Shown piece after piece: positions 62,617-64,000 of a stretch of DNA of 64,000 nt (positions within the stretch are counted from its first letter, which is position 1; each line of letters starts with the position of its first letter). The notes under the pieces are model-generated. The model was not told the DNA's origin and ran no database searches. It worked only from the letters and a program-made list of their open reading frames with translations. Source of the stretch: Alistipes_A hominis (GTDB lineage Bacteria; Bacteroidota; Bacteroidia; Bacteroidales; Rikenellaceae); assembly GCF_014288115.1 (NCBI RefSeq), contig NZ_JACOOK010000004.1, positions 62,001 to 126,000 on the forward strand, read 5' to 3'. The position numbers and the translations under genes were made by a program.

Positions 62617-63537
62617 ATGAAAAGTATGCGAAAATGCGCCGTCCTGTTTGCGGCGGTATTGTTGGCCGCGGCGTCCGTGCGGGCGCAGACGGTCGATACG
62701 GTGGAGGTTTACAGTCCTTCGATGGACAAGAAGATCAAAAACGTCGTGATCCTGCCGGCCGGGTACGGTCGGAACGCCGTCGGCCGTTACCCGGTGGTGT
62801 ATCTATTGCACGGGTATAATAATCGGTACGACAGCTGGTTGCGTAAAACGAAGCCCGAACTGCCGCAGACGGCTTCCGCTTTCGGGGTGATTGTCGTGTG
62901 TCCGGACGGCGAGTCGAGCTGGTATTGGGACAGTCCGGTCAATCCCCGCAGCCGTTACGAGACTTATGTCGGGACGGAACTGGTGGCTTATGTGGATGCG
63001 CATTACCGGACGTTGCCCGACCGCCGCGGGCGGGCGATTACGGGGTACAGTATGGGCGGGCATGGCGCTCTATGGCTCGCTTTCCGGCATCCGGACGTTT
63101 TCGGCGCGTGCGGGTCGATGAGCGGCGGAGTCGATATCCGGCCTTTCCCGAACAATTGGAAAATCAGCGAGCAACTCGGTCCGTATGCCGAAAACCGGGC
63201 GGTGTGGGACGAACATACCGTACTCAGTCAACTGTACCGCGTGGTGCCGTTTACCGATGCGAACCGGGAGGTGGCCTCGACGAAAGCCCGGCCGGTCGAT
63301 TACGGCTTGCAGCCGGGACAATTGGCGATCGTGATCGACTGCGGAACGGAAGACTATTTTTTCGAGGTCAACCGGCAACTCCACGAGCAGATGCTGTATT
63401 ATCACATTTCCCACGACTACATCGTGCGGCCCGGACAACATACGCACGATTACTGGCGCAGCGCGGTCGAGTACCATCTATTTTTTTTCCGGCGTTTTTT
63501 CGATACGCAACAGAACCGGTCGGGAGAGCCTATTTAA
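62617..63537 (+). CDS. Secreted esterase of the esterase-D/feruloyl-esterase family
   Basis: This alpha/beta-hydrolase of about 306 aa has a signal peptide (CAVLFAAVLLAAASVRAQ). The triad is apparent: nucleophile Ser in AITGYSMGGHGALWL, an Asp in the VIDCGTEDYFFEVN region, and His in GQHTHDYW near the C-terminus. YPVVYLLHGYNNRYDSW forms the oxyanion-side loop. Related enzymes remove acetyl, feruloyl or other acyl groups from plant polysaccharides, fitting the nearby rhamnosidase. Three ATGs (62608, 62617, 62626) are possible starts. Its 3' end overlaps the convergent acetyltransferase gene by 8 bp. Confidence 0.85.
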   Translation: MKSMRKCAVLFAAVLLAAASVRAQTVDTVEVYSPSMDKKIKNVVILPAGYGRNAVGRYPVVYLLHGYNNRYDSWLRKTKPELPQTASAFGVIVVCPDGESSWYWDSPVNPRSRYETYVGTELVAYVDAHYRTLPDRRGRAITGYSMGGHGALWLAFRHPDVFGACGSMSGGVDIRPFPNNWKISEQLGPYAENRAVWDEHTVLSQLYRVVPFTDANREVASTKARPVDYGLQPGQLAIVIDCGTEDYFFEVNRQLHEQMLYYHISHDYIVRPGQHTHDYWRSAVEYHLFFFRRFFDTQQNRSGEPI

Positions 63538-63802
63538 ACAGCAGTGCCTTGTACTCCGGGTGTCTTTCCAGATAGACTCCGACGAACGAGCAGGACGGGA
63601 TTACTTTCAGCCCGTTGTCGCGGGCGTAGTCGAGCGCGTTGCGTACCAACCGGGAGCCGTAGCCGCGGCCTCCGAGCATCGGCGATACGATCGTGTGGAC
63701 GATGTCGATCCCTCCTTCGACCGGGACGTACTCGAGGTAGGCCCGGTGTCCTTCGCCGTCGATTTCGAACCGGCGGCGCTGTGTGTCGTGAATGATCTCC
63801 AT
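63530..63802 (-). CDS. YjdJ-like small GNAT-fold N-acetyltransferase, second copy
   Basis: This 90-aa protein is in the same small GNAT subgroup as the protein at 2854-3153. It has RAYLEYVPVEGGIDIVHTIV, the acetyl-CoA loop GGRGYGSRLVRNALDYA, and the C-terminal VIPSCSFVGVYLERHPEYK. There is no YjdI-like partner on this side. The start MEIIHD at 63802 leaves 47 bp to a -7 box. Substrate unknown. Confidence 0.87.
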   Translation of the reverse strand: MEIIHDTQRRRFEIDGEGHRAYLEYVPVEGGIDIVHTIVSPMLGGRGYGSRLVRNALDYARDNGLKVIPSCSFVGVYLERHPEYKALLFK

Positions 63803-63848
63803 AAGCGCAGTTTTTAAAGTCGTCGCGGCAAACGGTGTGCCGCTTTCC

Positions 63849-63856
63849 CAAAGATA
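63849..63856 (-). promoter_or_regulatory. -7 promoter box for the second YjdJ-like gene
   Basis: TATCTTTG on the minus strand lies 47 bp before the start codon. Confidence 0.5.
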
Positions 63857-63931
63857 AGCGAAAATCGGGTTTTCGCAAACGGTTCTCCGTTTTCCGGATC
63901 GCCGGGAAAACGGCAATCCGGAAAAATTTAT

Positions 63932-64000
63932 TACTTTTGTGCTATTGCGGGCAGAAGGTGCAAATTACCGGCGCTTTCGGTGCTCCGGCCGGTCTTTTTA
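63932..64000 (+). promoter_or_regulatory. Rightward -7 box followed by a terminator-like hairpin at the window edge
   Basis: TACTTTTG (63932-63939) is followed about 28 bp later by ACCGGC (63967-63972) and GCCGGT (63988-63993), then CTTTTTA at the window end. This may be the leader of a gene outside the window with an early hairpin. The sequence stops too soon to be sure. Confidence 0.35.

Noticed and set aside
1..64000. tRNA, rRNA, CRISPR arrays, insertion sequences, integrases, phage genes
   Set aside because: I looked in all intergenic gaps and among the genes and saw no cloverleaf, repeat-spacer array, transposase or terminal inverted repeats.

Overview
The window looks like chromosomal DNA from a Bacteroidales bacterium, most likely Alistipes or a close relative in Rikenellaceae. 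The signs are: a GC-rich genome with AT-rich intergenic gaps; many Bacteroidetes-type -7 promoter boxes (TAnnTTTG) in front of genes; Bacteroidetes-restricted families (NVEALA, DUF4290, DUF4954, DUF4476-like, murTKQ-type MurNAc salvage); lipoproteins in place of classical outer-membrane factors; and a long pyruvate:ferredoxin oxidoreductase. The assignment to Alistipes is inference. I see no rRNA, tRNA, CRISPR array, insertion sequence or phage gene. This is ordinary core chromosome with some carbohydrate and cell-wall salvage modules.

Layout. 1-3.2 kb: remnant or partial NVEALA peptide gene, SRAP DNA-crosslink sensor, DHA2 drug exporter, and a YjdI/YjdJ-like pair. 3.3-8.1 kb (minus): two lipoproteins, a SulP anion transporter and a Gate-domain membrane protein. 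8.2-13.5 kb (plus): DUF4954 beta-helix protein, Der GTPase, a truncated GH2-like pseudoenzyme overlapping rlmH. 13.6-19.5 kb (minus): two-DTG aspartic protease, gltX, acetyltransferase, SGNH hydrolase, and a sigma-54-type response regulator without a DNA-binding domain. 19.8-21 kb (plus): DUF4290 and smpB. 21-26.6 kb (minus): SIMPL protein, Tat-exported Gfo/Idh/MocA oxidoreductase, and a HEAT + double-DUF1080 protein, which fit an oxidation-first (3-keto) glycoside cleavage module. 26.8-33.4 kb (minus): a tripartite RND efflux operon ending with an LpxA-family acyltransferase. 33.9-34.7 kb: surE. 34.9-42.2 kb (minus): a tightly packed peptidoglycan/MurNAc salvage operon (SSS symporter, golvesin-type amidase, MurT, MurK, MurQ). 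42.4-44 kb: metY behind a Met/Cys-rich leader peptide and a terminator hairpin. 44-53.3 kb (minus): oligopeptide transporter with PepT, transketolase, NifJ. 53.5-57 kb: MtgA, a frameshifted small secreted protein, a MATE exporter and a double-CDGSH protein. 57.2-64 kb: GH78 rhamnosidase, two tandem paralogous TIM-barrel proteins, a secreted esterase and a second YjdJ-like protein.

The most notable regulatory element is the metY leader (43760-43958). A promoter lies just upstream of a 35-codon ORF whose C-terminal 15 residues hold 5 Met and 2 Cys, with one further Cys just before them. The ORF ends on a GCCGGAT copy identical to the 3' arm of an intrinsic terminator placed before metY. This geometry fits classical ribosome-mediated attenuation by methionine/cysteine supply.
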